Source: Gammaproteobacteria bacterium (GTDB taxonomy: Bacteria; Pseudomonadota; Gammaproteobacteria; Ga0077536). From it: a stretch of 64,000 nucleotides of DNA. Of the stretch, positions 36,576 through 45,758 are shown one piece after another. Each line of letters begins with the position of its first letter. The stretch's first letter is position 1. The stretch spans positions 25,567 through 89,566 of the forward strand of contig JAJFJQ010000027.1 in the NCBI GenBank assembly GCA_021773835.1. Direction: 5' to 3'. Below the pieces are notes generated by a model that saw only the letters and a program-made list of their open reading frames with translations, searched no databases and was not told the origin of the DNA. The position numbers were made by a program, and so were the translations under genes.

Positions 36576-36604
36576 TCACCCCGGACCAGATCCGGGATCC
36601 ATGC
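36576..36604. repeat. Short palindromic repeat (CCCGGA-n5-TCCGGG type)
   Basis: The sequence CCCCGGACCAGATCCGGGAT forms a 6-7 base-pair hairpin and is of the common TCACCCCGGA...TCCGGGATCCAT class of dispersed intergenic palindromes. It lies in the 281-base gap before the molybdoenzyme gene. Similar TCCGGGAT/ATCCCGGA words recur at 49498-49993. It may be a terminator-like or REP-like element, and encodes no protein. Confidence 0.5.
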
Positions 36605-36799
36605 AGCGTATGTCCACCCACCGAGTATTGGTATATTGGGGCCTGGTATAACGCTTTAGTGGACGCGGCACCCATACCTGTTTCGTGCTACACAGTATAC
36701 TGATTTAACGATGATGGGCCACAGATTAAGCAGCGCCATCGACCTGCAATGTATACTGGGCCGTCCCCCAAAATGACGTTCCAACGCTGGTAGTAGCAC

Positions 36800-39115
36800 A
36801 TGAAAAATACCGATGAACTGCCTCTAACGAGTTCCCATTGGGGCACCTTCCGCGTTGCCTCCGAGAACGGTAAGGTCACCGCCCTACATGCCTTCGAACA
36901 AGATCCGGATCCATCACCGATCGGACACGGGATCCTCGATGTTCTGGACGGGCCAACCCGGATCTCTGCGCCGATGGTACGCAAGAGTTGGCTAGAAGGC
37001 GGCCCTGGGACAGCGACAGATAAACGCGGTGATGAACCTTTTGTCGAGGTGTCTTGGGAGAAAGCGGAACAACTCGTAGCCGATGAGCTCAATCGCGTGC
37101 GACACGAGTTCGGCAATGAGGCAATATTTGCGGGATGCTACGGCTGGGCCAGCGCCGGGCGTTTTCATCACGCACAGAGTCAAATTCATCGCTTCCTAAA
37201 TTGCATTGGCGGCTATACGAAGTCGGTAAATACCTATAGCTTCGCGGCCGCGGAAGTGATCGTCCCGCACGTACTTGGTAGTTATCGCGATTACGTTTAC
37301 GCCGCAACGAGTTGGCAATCGATCAAGGACCACACCGATCTGTTCGTCGCCTTCGGTGGTGTGCCACTAAAGAACGGACAAATCGGTCAAGGCGGGATAG
37401 GCAAGCACTGTCAACGCGACGGGATCCGCGCGGCCGCAGATTCCGGGATTAAATTCGTCAATATTTCGCCGTTGCGCTCGGACGTGCTGGAAGAAGTCAA
37501 CGCGCAATGGCTAGCGCCGCGCCCTTCGACAGATACCGCCCTCATACTTGGGCTGGCGCATACCTTATTGAACGAACAATTACACGATATTGAATTTCTC
37601 GATCGCTACTGTGTTGGCTTCGATAAATTCGCGGCGTATCTGTGTGGCGATCCCGACGGCATCGAAAAATCCGCCGATTGGGCGAGCGCAATTTGCGAGA
37701 TCCCAGCCGCGACAATCCACGATCTTGCCCGACGCATGGCGAGTTCACGCACGATGGTCTCGGTAAGTTGGTCGTTAACCCGGCAAGACCATGGTGAACA
37801 GCCGTTTTGGGCGGCAATCACGCTGGCTGCGATGCTCGGTCAGATAGGCCTACCCGGTGGCGGCATTGGCTTTGGCTACGGCGCCGTCAATAGCATCGGT
37901 AACCACCACACTTCCCTGCCGGCGACCGCGCTGCCGCAAGGACAAAATCCAGTAGAGTCATTTATCCCAGTCGCCCGAATCAGCGACATGTTGCTCAAGC
38001 CCGGCGCGCCGTTCGACTACAACGGCAAACGTTACAACTACCCGGATATTCGCTTGATCTATTGGGCTGGTGGTAATCCGTTTCACCATCATCAAGACCT
38101 CAATCGGATGCGCCAGGCGTGGCAAAAACCGGAGACCATCATTGTCCATGAATGGTGCTGGAACGCACATGCAAAGCACGCCGACATCGTCCTACCGTGC
38201 ACGACGACACTGGAGCGTAGCGACATCGCACAAACACCACGCGATCCGTTCGTGGTCTACATGGAACAGGCGATCGAACCATTTGGCGAAAGCCGCAACG
38301 ATTACGACATATTCCGTGGGATCGGCGAACGCATGGGTGTTGAGGCGGTCTTCAGCGAGGGCCGTGATGAGCAGCAATGGATAGCTTGGATCTATGATCG
38401 GACGCGCGAGAAGGCCGCCGCACAGCACATCGAAATGCCCTCATTAGAAGAACTCAAGCGCGACCGTTGGCTTGAGATCATGGCACCCGATAAACCAAAA
38501 ATCATGTTGAGCACGTTTCGTCAAAATCCCGACACAAATCCCTTGCGCACGCCCAGTGGGAAAATAGAGATTTACTCGGAGACCATTGCGACGTTCGACT
38601 ATGACGATTGTCCGCCCCACCCTACGTGGCTCGAACCAATTGAATGGTTGGGGGGTGCGGATGCTGGAGGGCGGCTGCATCTCATTTCTAACCAACCGTC
38701 GACGAAGCTGCATTCACAGCTCGACCACGGCAGCCACAGTCGTGCTGCGAAGATTGATGGTCACGAACCAATCTTGCTAAACCCACATGACGCCCAAACC
38801 CGCGGGATCGGATCAGAGGAGCTCGTGCGGGTTTTTAACGACCGCGGATCTTGCGTGTGTGGTGTGATAATCGACGATCGTATTCGTCCCGGAGTCGCTC
38901 AATTAAGTACTGGCGCTTGGTTTGATCCCGAAAAAAGTGGTGGGTCGGTTGGCTTATGTAAACACGGTAACCCAAACGTATTGACCATAGACAAAGGCAC
39001 ATCGCGTCTCGCCCAAGGGCCAATTGCGCATTCTTGTTTGGTCGAAGTCGAGCGCATGGAGGGTGTCGCGGCGCCGGTGAGCGCATTTCAGGCACCAGAA
39101 ATCGTAAAGGGCTGA
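36800..39115 (+). CDS. Molybdopterin oxidoreductase of the DMSO/TMAO/biotin-sulfoxide reductase group (BisC-like)
   Basis: A 771-residue molybdoenzyme. It lacks an N-terminal Fe-S cysteine motif and a Tat signal, so it is a cytoplasmic BisC-like rather than periplasmic DorA/TorA-like protein. The Mo ligand is Ser147 in NTYSFAAAEVIVPHVLG, aligning with the DMSO reductase Ser ligand. IYWAGGNPFHHHQDLNRM and HEWCWNAHAKHADIVLPCTT are MGD-binding blocks. It would reduce an S- or N-oxide with a partner reductase not encoded nearby. It is followed after 8 bases by the TPP decarboxylase subunits, which hints at organosulfur chemistry. Confidence 0.92.
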   Translation: MKNTDELPLTSSHWGTFRVASENGKVTALHAFEQDPDPSPIGHGILDVLDGPTRISAPMVRKSWLEGGPGTATDKRGDEPFVEVSWEKAEQLVADELNRVRHEFGNEAIFAGCYGWASAGRFHHAQSQIHRFLNCIGGYTKSVNTYSFAAAEVIVPHVLGSYRDYVYAATSWQSIKDHTDLFVAFGGVPLKNGQIGQGGIGKHCQRDGIRAAADSGIKFVNISPLRSDVLEEVNAQWLAPRPSTDTALILGLAHTLLNEQLHDIEFLDRYCVGFDKFAAYLCGDPDGIEKSADWASAICEIPAATIHDLARRMASSRTMVSVSWSLTRQDHGEQPFWAAITLAAMLGQIGLPGGGIGFGYGAVNSIGNHHTSLPATALPQGQNPVESFIPVARISDMLLKPGAPFDYNGKRYNYPDIRLIYWAGGNPFHHHQDLNRMRQAWQKPETIIVHEWCWNAHAKHADIVLPCTTTLERSDIAQTPRDPFVVYMEQAIEPFGESRNDYDIFRGIGERMGVEAVFSEGRDEQQWIAWIYDRTREKAAAQHIEMPSLEELKRDRWLEIMAPDKPKIMLSTFRQNPDTNPLRTPSGKIEIYSETIATFDYDDCPPHPTWLEPIEWLGGADAGGRLHLISNQPSTKLHSQLDHGSHSRAAKIDGHEPILLNPHDAQTRGIGSEELVRVFNDRGSCVCGVIIDDRIRPGVAQLSTGAWFDPEKSGGSVGLCKHGNPNVLTIDKGTSRLAQGPIAHSCLVEVERMEGVAAPVSAFQAPEIVKG

Positions 39116-39123
39116 ATACCCTA

Positions 39124-39666
39124 ATGGCAAACTCGGTTAGCCCGGATATCGGCGTGAATTGGCACCAAGACATATTCGACGTTCTCGTCGCACAAGACAT
39201 CTCGATTGTGGCCCACGTTCCCGATGCCGGACACGGGCCGCTGATTAAAATGTGCGAAGCAAACAGCAACATGCACACCGTTACCCTGACAACCGAGCAA
39301 GACGGCGTGGGCCTATTGTCCGGAGCCTGGGCAGGCGGACGTAAGGGCGTACTGCTTATGCAATCGAGCGGGGTTGGTAACACCATCAATGCGCTAGCCT
39401 TACCAAACATCTGTCGGATTCCGTTTCTCACGATCGTCACCATGCGCGGGGAATGGGGTGAATTCATTCCGTGGCAGGTACCCATGGGTCAAGGCACACC
39501 GAAGGTCCTCGAAGCAATGGGCGTGCGGGTATTCCGCGTCGAGAAAAAAGAAGAAGTCGGCCTAACGGTGGATGCGGCGGCGCATCTCGCGATCAACACG
39601 CGACAATCGGCCGCGGTGTTAGTGTCACAAAAATTAATCGGCGCCAAGCAATTCAATCAAGGGTAG
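39124..39666 (+). CDS. Sulfopyruvate/phosphonopyruvate decarboxylase-like alpha subunit (TPP Pyr domain)
   Basis: The start is ATG 39124, just after the molybdoenzyme stop. The 180-residue protein is a TPP-enzyme pyrimidine domain: ISIVAHVPDAGHGPLI, VTLTTEQDGVGLLSGAWAGG (the Glu that activates TPP), LLMQSSGVGNTINAL and IPFLTIVTMRGEWGE. This is the ComD-type split subunit of sulfopyruvate decarboxylase or its phosphonopyruvate relative. The PP domain is encoded by the next gene, in the same frame after a TAG stop and three bases. Those two enzymes cannot be told apart by eye. Confidence 0.85.
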   Translation: MANSVSPDIGVNWHQDIFDVLVAQDISIVAHVPDAGHGPLIKMCEANSNMHTVTLTTEQDGVGLLSGAWAGGRKGVLLMQSSGVGNTINALALPNICRIPFLTIVTMRGEWGEFIPWQVPMGQGTPKVLEAMGVRVFRVEKKEEVGLTVDAAAHLAINTRQSAAVLVSQKLIGAKQFNQG

Positions 39667-39669
39667 GCC

Positions 39670-40239
39670 ATGCTCCAGCGACGACCGACGGTTAAATTCC
39701 TGCTTGAAGATCGACCGCAAAACTTACTTGCGGTCTCGGGCCTCGGTTCCAGCACCTGGGACTTGAGCGCCGCCGGCGACAATGCGAGAAACTTCGGATT
39801 CATTGGCGCGATGGGCCAAGCCGCACCGTTCGCGCTCGGTCTCGCGATCGCGCAACCAACTAGGCGCGTGGCACTGTTCACCGGAGATGGCGAGATCCTA
39901 ATGTCGCTCGGGATCCTCGCGACGATCGCGAATATTGGACCGGAAAACTTGTGCGTAATGGTGTTGGATAACGAGTCCTATTCTGAGACCGGCGGTCAAC
40001 CCACGGCAACGGCAGGCCCGACCGATCTTGAATTGATCGCTAAGGGCGCGGGTTTTACCAATACCAGTACCGTTCGCGACGACTCGGAACTAGCTGCACT
40101 GAGAGAATCCTTGCGAGCCGCAAGCGGGCTTCATTTCGCCAACATCAAGATCGCAACCGAGGAACTGCCTTTGGTCTTCCCTAATTCCTTTGACGGCGTA
40201 ACGGCAATTAATCGATTTCGTGATGCAATCAGTGCTTAA
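39670..40239 (+). CDS. Sulfopyruvate/phosphonopyruvate decarboxylase-like beta subunit (TPP PP domain)
   Basis: A 189-residue TPP-binding PP domain with the cofactor motif GDGEILMSLGILATIA ... VLDNESYSETGGQPT (GDG...N, about residues 75-110), as in ComE. It pairs with the alpha subunit upstream to make one active site at the interface. Known split enzymes of this kind make sulfoacetaldehyde from sulfopyruvate or phosphonoacetaldehyde from phosphonopyruvate. No Xsc, PEP mutase or AEP genes flank it, so the substrate is undetermined. Confidence 0.87.
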   Translation: MLQRRPTVKFLLEDRPQNLLAVSGLGSSTWDLSAAGDNARNFGFIGAMGQAAPFALGLAIAQPTRRVALFTGDGEILMSLGILATIANIGPENLCVMVLDNESYSETGGQPTATAGPTDLELIAKGAGFTNTSTVRDDSELAALRESLRAASGLHFANIKIATEELPLVFPNSFDGVTAINRFRDAISA

Positions 40240-40268
40240 TCCGACCGCTATCGCGCTGGAGAATCACG

Positions 40269-41567
40269 TTGGCTTTGTCTGTTGAGAATCTGAATATTCA
40301 TCACCCGCAACACTATGCCGAGAACGGCACGCCGTGGACCGAGTGGGATCTATTGCGACGTGAGGCGCCTATATTTTGGTACGAACGAGACGACGTGGAA
40401 CCGTTTTGGGCGGTCACGCGTTACGCCGACATCATGACGGTGTCGGACAATCCGAAGGTTTTCATCAACAGCGGCCCGCGCCTTCGCCTAACGCTAAAAG
40501 GGGTGCCGGAATTACTCCGCGCAGGCGTCGATTCCTTCGGTCAAGAACACGATTGGGATCCCGATGAGCCGCCAGACATGGTGTTTATGGATAACCCGGA
40601 ACACCGCCTCCTACGCAGACATTCCAGTTGGGCGTTCACCCAGGGCGGAATGCGGAACATGCACGCACACTTCGCCGCACTCGCGGATGACTTTACCAAC
40701 ACGTTCATGCAAGCGTTGGAAGTCGCCTCCGATAAGGGACGCACCTGTGATTTCGTCAGCGGCCTAGCCTGCAAACTTCCACTAGCGGCGATAGGTGAAA
40801 TTCTAGGTCTTGCGCCTGATGACTGGAAACAGATCCTGGTTTGGTCAAACGCACTGGTTGGTGAGATCGAGGAAGAACACAAGCGACCAGGCGAGAGCAA
40901 TGGCGCCGCCGGTTATCGCGCCATGCATGAATTGCGGACCTATCTTGAAGATCTGATCAACGAGAGCCGTGAGTGCGGTGCCGACCGAGGTGGTTTTATC
41001 GATCGCATGGTACATAAAAAAGTACGCGGGAAATTTCTGACCAATCAACAGTTGAACGGTTACCTGTTTTTACTAATCGCTGCGGGGAATGACACGACAC
41101 GCAACGCAACCTCTGGCGGCGTCGCTGCCTTGCTCGAACACCCCGATCAAAGAGATCTGCTACGCGAAAAACCAGATCTATTACCCTACGCGGTCGAAGA
41201 AATTCTGCGTTGGTCATCCCCGGTCGGCAATTTTCTGCGCACCGCGACGTCGGATTTTGATCTTTCCGGTACGAAGATCCGCGCCGGCGAGACTGTCGGC
41301 TTATTCTACCCGTCGGCGAATCGGGACGAGCGTGTGTTCCACGACCCCTATCGCTTCGACATCACGCGAAGCCCCAACCCGCATTTGAGCTTTGGTTTCG
41401 GCGCGCACTTTTGTCTTGGCACGAACTTAGCTCGCGCCGAACTCAGTGCGAACATCAAGGCGCTGATCCCGCACCTTCATCGATTGGAACTGCATGGCGC
41501 GCCAACACGGATGGCGCAAACGCATGTCTTGGGCTACTCCACATTGCCTATGCGACTGACAAGCTAG
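40269..41567 (+). CDS. Cytochrome P450
   Basis: A 432-residue P450 starting at TTG 40269 behind GGAG. The I-helix is AAGNDTTRNATSGG, the ExxR is EEILRWSSP, and the heme-binding loop is FGFGAHFCLGTNLARAE with Cys382. The PERF-like region is FDITRSPNPH. No signal peptide or membrane anchor, so it is a soluble class I bacterial enzyme that needs a ferredoxin and reductase, which are not adjacent. It is the last gene of the cluster starting at 36800. It resembles CYP142/125/steroid- or terpene-type bacterial P450s only in general terms. Confidence 0.93.
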   Translation: MALSVENLNIHHPQHYAENGTPWTEWDLLRREAPIFWYERDDVEPFWAVTRYADIMTVSDNPKVFINSGPRLRLTLKGVPELLRAGVDSFGQEHDWDPDEPPDMVFMDNPEHRLLRRHSSWAFTQGGMRNMHAHFAALADDFTNTFMQALEVASDKGRTCDFVSGLACKLPLAAIGEILGLAPDDWKQILVWSNALVGEIEEEHKRPGESNGAAGYRAMHELRTYLEDLINESRECGADRGGFIDRMVHKKVRGKFLTNQQLNGYLFLLIAAGNDTTRNATSGGVAALLEHPDQRDLLREKPDLLPYAVEEILRWSSPVGNFLRTATSDFDLSGTKIRAGETVGLFYPSANRDERVFHDPYRFDITRSPNPHLSFGFGAHFCLGTNLARAELSANIKALIPHLHRLELHGAPTRMAQTHVLGYSTLPMRLTS

Positions 41568-41667
41568 TATCTACGCGGCTCTAAATAGACCAACCTCAGT
41601 AGAAATTAAAATACTCGACGCTTATATTCTCCGGGCTTAGTTTTGTTCAAATAACTGGAGAAATATT

Positions 41668-42228
41668 ATGTTCAGGCAACACCTAATCCTATTTATCCTC
41701 AACGTCGGCATCTTTTTTCTATCAACGGTAGAGGCCGCAATCGTCACAGCTTCCGCAACGGATGACGATGCGACAATCATGCTTGAAATCGAAGACACAC
41801 TGATCGTGGGCCTTAATCAACAATGGGGTACAGTCCGTATTACGGTTGTAAATACTGAGATCGATTTTTCGCTTGGGGATTCAATTGAAGTATCCGTTTT
41901 AGACGACGATATAATCAGCGATGATGTGGTCTTCAACCAAACACTAATTGTCACACCCGGCGAAGTTACCGCCGGGCTCGTAGATCGATTGCTACCGTTA
42001 ATATTTACGCCACCTTCAGATGGCGCAACAGACTTCAGTTTAGAAATCTTCGCCGAAGCAACCGTGTTAAAAGATCTATGCGGCATAGGATGCGGTTCCG
42101 ATAACCCTCAAACCACCATCCTTGAGGTAACCCTGGTTGCGGCCCCAGTTCCTGTACCTGCTGCGGTGTGGTTATTCGGCTCAGCGATAGGATTAATCGG
42201 ATGGAATCGAAAGTTCCGTCGCCGCTAA
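41668..42228 (+). CDS. Exported protein with PEP-CTERM sorting tail
   Basis: A 186-residue protein with a signal peptide (LILFILNVGIFFLSTVEA), a beta-rich acidic body, and the classical C-terminal sorting tail VPVPAAVWLFGSAIGLIGW followed by a basic tail (NRKFRRR). This VPVPAAVWLFGS form is typical of gammaproteobacterial PEP-CTERM proteins and is processed by an exosortase. It likely forms part of a surface or biofilm matrix. The last 28 bases overlap the beta-helix gene. Confidence 0.87.
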   Translation: MFRQHLILFILNVGIFFLSTVEAAIVTASATDDDATIMLEIEDTLIVGLNQQWGTVRITVVNTEIDFSLGDSIEVSVLDDDIISDDVVFNQTLIVTPGEVTAGLVDRLLPLIFTPPSDGATDFSLEIFAEATVLKDLCGIGCGSDNPQTTILEVTLVAAPVPVPAAVWLFGSAIGLIGWNRKFRRR

Positions 42229-43622
42229 CGCACTTGATCGGGACATTCCTCAGGAGAGCCAGATTCGCGATCTGCTGCCTGTGCGGCTTTGCCGCCGTGG
42301 TGCCTGCACTTGGCCGCGTGTGGGCAACCGAAATATTCGTCGGCGGTGAACACGACGACTTTCACGTCGTTTCTGCTGGGCTTGCGATTGCACGCGCGGG
42401 TGACATTGTCGTTCTGCGTCCGGGCACTTACCACGAGGCACTACGCTCCGTCGCACCCAATGTAACGCTTCGCGGAGAATCCGGCGATCAACCCGTATTG
42501 ATTACTGTCCCCGGCACGGTCTTAGTTGTTGAACACGCTGGCTTCAGTGTCGAGAACCTGATCTTTGATGGCCAGTACGGTGATGGAGACACCGTTATGG
42601 TACGTGGTAATGGCGACGGTTTTCGGATGAGTCGAAGCGAGGTTAGGCGCAGCGGGCAGGATTGCATCGATATTGGATCGCAGCATAACGTTCGGATCGA
42701 AGATAGTATCGTGCATCACTGTCTTCGAACTCGTAAACCGAATTGCGCAGAGCAACCATGTTCGCAACCGCCGGACTGCTCGTCACTCGAGTGCCATAAA
42801 GACGCCCACGGGATCGCGGCCGGGGCAGTACGCAATCTACACGTCGTCAATACGGAGATTCATACGTTCTCGGGGGACGGGTTGCAAGTTGACGCGGATC
42901 GACTCCACCCTGGTTGGGACGAGGTGGTCGTTGATGGTTGCAATATTTGGTTGGAACCGCTGCCGAGCGCAGTTGCTGGATACGCCATTGGGATCGTACC
43001 GGGCGAAAACGCAATTGATACAAAGACGCCGAACGATATCGCGCGACCAAGCAGGCTGACCATATCAAATACTATGGCCCATGGATTTCGCGATGGCTTG
43101 CAGAGAATGTCGGCGTTTAACCTAAAAGAGAACGTTGAGGTTGATGCCAACGGGATCAAAGTCTCCAACTCACAGATCGCGTTTCGGATCCGGGGTCGAA
43201 ATCTAAAAAGCCCCTATTCCGCCCAGGTTACGATTGCGAATACCGTGATCTACGATGTAGGTACCGCAATCCGGTATGAAGAAGCCATTGCTAAAATAAA
43301 GATTCACCACACCACTATCGGTAGGGACGTCTCTCGTATATTCCGCAATTTAGCGTCACACCGACAACCTGTTGTCGACGCTCACAACGTCTTAGTCCTT
43401 GGAGTAAAGCTTCCGCGACAATTACGCGCTTGGAATAATTTGGCCGTCGGATCGGATGCATTTATCAACATCAAGTCTGATAACTACCGTCTCGCGCCAG
43501 GTAGCGCTGCGATAGATGCCGGCGGGAAAGACTTTCTACCGGCTCTTATAGATGACATTGAAGGGAACTCGCGCCATTGGGGGCCCGCCCCGGATATTGG
43601 AGCCTACGAATTTAGCCGCTGA
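42201..43622 (+). CDS. Exported right-handed beta-helix (pectate-lyase-like) protein
   Basis: I place the start at ATG 42201 (MESKVPSPLTHLIGTFL), inside the end of the upstream gene, with AGGA about 9 bases before it. The 473-residue product has a signal sequence (FAICCLCGFAAVVPALG) and a repeated beta-helix: GDIVVLRPGTYHEAL, RGNGDGFRMSRSEVRRSGQDCIDIGSQ, EIHTFSGDGLQVDADR. The C-terminal DIEGNSRHWGPAPDIGAYEF is the usual cap motif of these proteins. It may bind or cleave polysaccharide at the surface, but catalytic residues cannot be assigned. Pairing with a sorted protein suggests extracellular matrix function. Confidence 0.85.
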   Translation: MESKVPSPLTHLIGTFLRRARFAICCLCGFAAVVPALGRVWATEIFVGGEHDDFHVVSAGLAIARAGDIVVLRPGTYHEALRSVAPNVTLRGESGDQPVLITVPGTVLVVEHAGFSVENLIFDGQYGDGDTVMVRGNGDGFRMSRSEVRRSGQDCIDIGSQHNVRIEDSIVHHCLRTRKPNCAEQPCSQPPDCSSLECHKDAHGIAAGAVRNLHVVNTEIHTFSGDGLQVDADRLHPGWDEVVVDGCNIWLEPLPSAVAGYAIGIVPGENAIDTKTPNDIARPSRLTISNTMAHGFRDGLQRMSAFNLKENVEVDANGIKVSNSQIAFRIRGRNLKSPYSAQVTIANTVIYDVGTAIRYEEAIAKIKIHHTTIGRDVSRIFRNLASHRQPVVDAHNVLVLGVKLPRQLRAWNNLAVGSDAFINIKSDNYRLAPGSAAIDAGGKDFLPALIDDIEGNSRHWGPAPDIGAYEFSR

Positions 43623-43654
43623 GTCATAGCGGCTTATTCCGAGTTGCCAGCGCG

Positions 43655-44533
43655 TTACTCGGCCAGCGTGGGACCATCCCCACTCACTCGAGTCTGGCGC
43701 ATCAGCCGACGCCAACGATCTGCGTCATAGCCCAAGCCACGATGAAGCATGCACCGGTTATCCCAAATTACCGTATCGCCAATTTGCCATTGATGCGCGT
43801 ACACCCGTTCAGGCGCGGTCGCGTTTTCCAACAACTCGTCGATTAAACGGCGAGAGTCGATCCCCGAGTAGCCGATAATCGACCGCGCATGGGATCCGAT
43901 GTAGAAGTTTTTGCGTCCGTTACTCGGATTCGTTCGCACCAGTTTGTGCTCGATGGGCGGCAATGACGCGGCGTGATTCGGATCGACCGGCGCTATCTGA
44001 CTGCGTGAAAATACATAATCATGTAACACATGTAATGGATCGATCGTTGCCTGCATCGGCGCGGGCAAAATTGTATAGGCAACCCGTTGACTTACATACT
44101 CGGTGATACCACCCTCACCCGGCACTTCGTAGGCGTGATTAATCGAGAATTTAGCCGGCACCAAACGGAATGAGGAATCGGAATGCCACAGGTTGTTTCC
44201 GGATTGATAACGGGTATGCGGATCGTCATTCCCCTTTTTATTCGTCGCATCGATGACATTGCCGATCACGCCGAAATAATTGATCTCGCCAGTTGCACCA
44301 AAGATAACGTGATTGGGCTCGGGCTCACCGAGAGCGCGGGTCAAGGCGAGATGCGCATCATCGGTCATGCGTTGATCTGGGAAACACAGGACCGAGTATT
44401 CGTCCATGCCACTGCTAATGGCCGCGACGTCCTCGTCGGCCAGTGGTGCCGATAGATCGATCCCATGGACGCGAGCACCGAAGTCCTCGTGCAGAGGTTC
44501 AAATTCAATCTGATTCGAGGCTTGCGGAATCAC
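43655..44533 (-). CDS. TauD/TfdA-family Fe(II)/2-oxoglutarate dioxygenase
   Basis: A 292-residue protein with the Fe-binding HSDSSFRLVP (His-x-Asp) and the distal His and Arg in WDNRCMLHRGLGYDADRWRRLMRQTRVSGD. ARVHGIDLSAPL and YSVLCFPDQ are further family blocks. It would hydroxylate its substrate using 2-oxoglutarate, O2 and Fe(II), like taurine dioxygenase. The ATG overlaps the stop of the Rieske oxygenase gene (ATGA), so the two oxygenases are coupled. Substrate unknown. Confidence 0.93.
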   Translation of the reverse strand: MIPQASNQIEFEPLHEDFGARVHGIDLSAPLADEDVAAISSGMDEYSVLCFPDQRMTDDAHLALTRALGEPEPNHVIFGATGEINYFGVIGNVIDATNKKGNDDPHTRYQSGNNLWHSDSSFRLVPAKFSINHAYEVPGEGGITEYVSQRVAYTILPAPMQATIDPLHVLHDYVFSRSQIAPVDPNHAASLPPIEHKLVRTNPSNGRKNFYIGSHARSIIGYSGIDSRRLIDELLENATAPERVYAHQWQIGDTVIWDNRCMLHRGLGYDADRWRRLMRQTRVSGDGPTLAE

Positions 44534-45753
44534 CTTACGCTCTCATAGCGTTCGACCCATTCGATCACCGTGTGATAGTGATGACGTAACGCGAGTTCGT
44601 GATCGTGAAAAATAAATTCCTTGATTAGACCTTGATTGAGCGAACGCTGGATCCGTTCTAAGGTATTGCCGTCTTCGAGCACCGCATCGCGTAGTTCAAC
44701 CAGCGAGTTTTCTTGCCCGAAGCGCTGGGCCGCGTTGCTTGCCGCACGCAAATATCCACGCATCTGCCAGACAACTTCATTAGGTCCGAGCGGCCACATC
44801 TGGTGAGTAAAATACATCCCGGATCCGATCACCATGATAAGGTTTGGAAAAAACACCGTTGAATCTAGCGACCAATTATCCGCGCGCGTTTCGTTCAAAC
44901 CTTTCGGTAGCGTAACGGATTCGTCAATGTTCCCGCTGGTGATCGATGGCCCCGGGGCATACTGAAACGCGAGTCCTTGCACAGGGTTCGGCTGATAGCT
45001 CATGTTGCCAACAACGGAACTCGTCCGATGCGGGCCTTTCAGTCGCACATCAATAAGACGACCAAATGGATTGTTAGGCCCGGCGAGGGTATCGGTGACG
45101 GAGTTCTTATGGAGTACCGGCACATGATAGGTCTCGCAAAAAGAATCGACCATGCACTTCCAGTTACATTTCACCACACCTTGATATTCAAAAGTACTCG
45201 TCCCAAGATGAAACGGGTAGCCGACGAGGTCGCGCCCATGCTCGCCAAGGAATTCTTCCAGCGTGGCGTCCGGTTGTTCACTGAGGTTGATAAAGATAAA
45301 GCCTTCCCAAATATCGAGGTGGATCGGCAGCAGACCTTTTTCTTCTCGCCTCAGATCATAAAATGCCTCTGCATCAGGGACGCCTGCTAGTTTACCGTCG
45401 AGGCCATAGGCCCAACCATGAAATGGGCAGCGAAATACCTGACAGTTACCGTTTGGCTTCAGTTCAACATGATTACCACGATGCTGGCAGACATTGTGAA
45501 ACGCACGGATCTCGGCGTCCTTGCCTTTTACGACGAGGATCGACATGTCAAATGTTTGGATCTCCTTGACCAAATAATCACCCGGCTCGGGTATCTCTTC
45601 GACACGGCCGAGACATAACCATGCGCGACGAAATATTGCGTCCAGTTCACGCTCATAGAATTCGGGTTGCCAATAGATGTCAGTCGGTACCGGTCCCGTT
45701 CCGAGCTCCGGGTAGCGTAAGGTAAGGTCAGCTGACGACAGTTGCGCGGACAT
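44530..45753 (-). CDS. Rieske non-heme iron ring-hydroxylating oxygenase, alpha subunit
   Basis: A 407-residue protein. The Rieske 2Fe-2S ligands are Cys89-x-His91 and Cys109-x2-His112 (CQHRG ... CPFHGWAY). The mononuclear iron site is in WKCMVDSFCETYHVPVLH with the two His, and the interdomain Asp precedes. The layout matches standalone Rieske oxygenases of the choline/carnitine/toluate-like group. Reductase and ferredoxin genes are not adjacent. It is transcribed with the 115-residue protein (5 bases) and the TauD gene. Confidence 0.93.
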   Translation of the reverse strand: MSAQLSSADLTLRYPELGTGPVPTDIYWQPEFYERELDAIFRRAWLCLGRVEEIPEPGDYLVKEIQTFDMSILVVKGKDAEIRAFHNVCQHRGNHVELKPNGNCQVFRCPFHGWAYGLDGKLAGVPDAEAFYDLRREEKGLLPIHLDIWEGFIFINLSEQPDATLEEFLGEHGRDLVGYPFHLGTSTFEYQGVVKCNWKCMVDSFCETYHVPVLHKNSVTDTLAGPNNPFGRLIDVRLKGPHRTSSVVGNMSYQPNPVQGLAFQYAPGPSITSGNIDESVTLPKGLNETRADNWSLDSTVFFPNLIMVIGSGMYFTHQMWPLGPNEVVWQMRGYLRAASNAAQRFGQENSLVELRDAVLEDGNTLERIQRSLNQGLIKEFIFHDHELALRHHYHTVIEWVERYESVR

Positions 45754-45758
45754 CCAAA

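Noticed and set aside
36693..36702. CAGTATACTG palindrome with a second GTATACTG at about 36750 upstream of the molybdoenzyme gene as an operator pair
   Set aside because: A 10-base palindrome and one half-site in AT-containing DNA can easily arise by chance; there is no regulator nearby to link it to.
39664..39669. The TAG stop between the two TPP-enzyme subunits read as a second recoding site
   Set aside because: A strong start codon follows three bases later and the split matches known two-subunit ComD/ComE enzymes, so it is normal gene separation.
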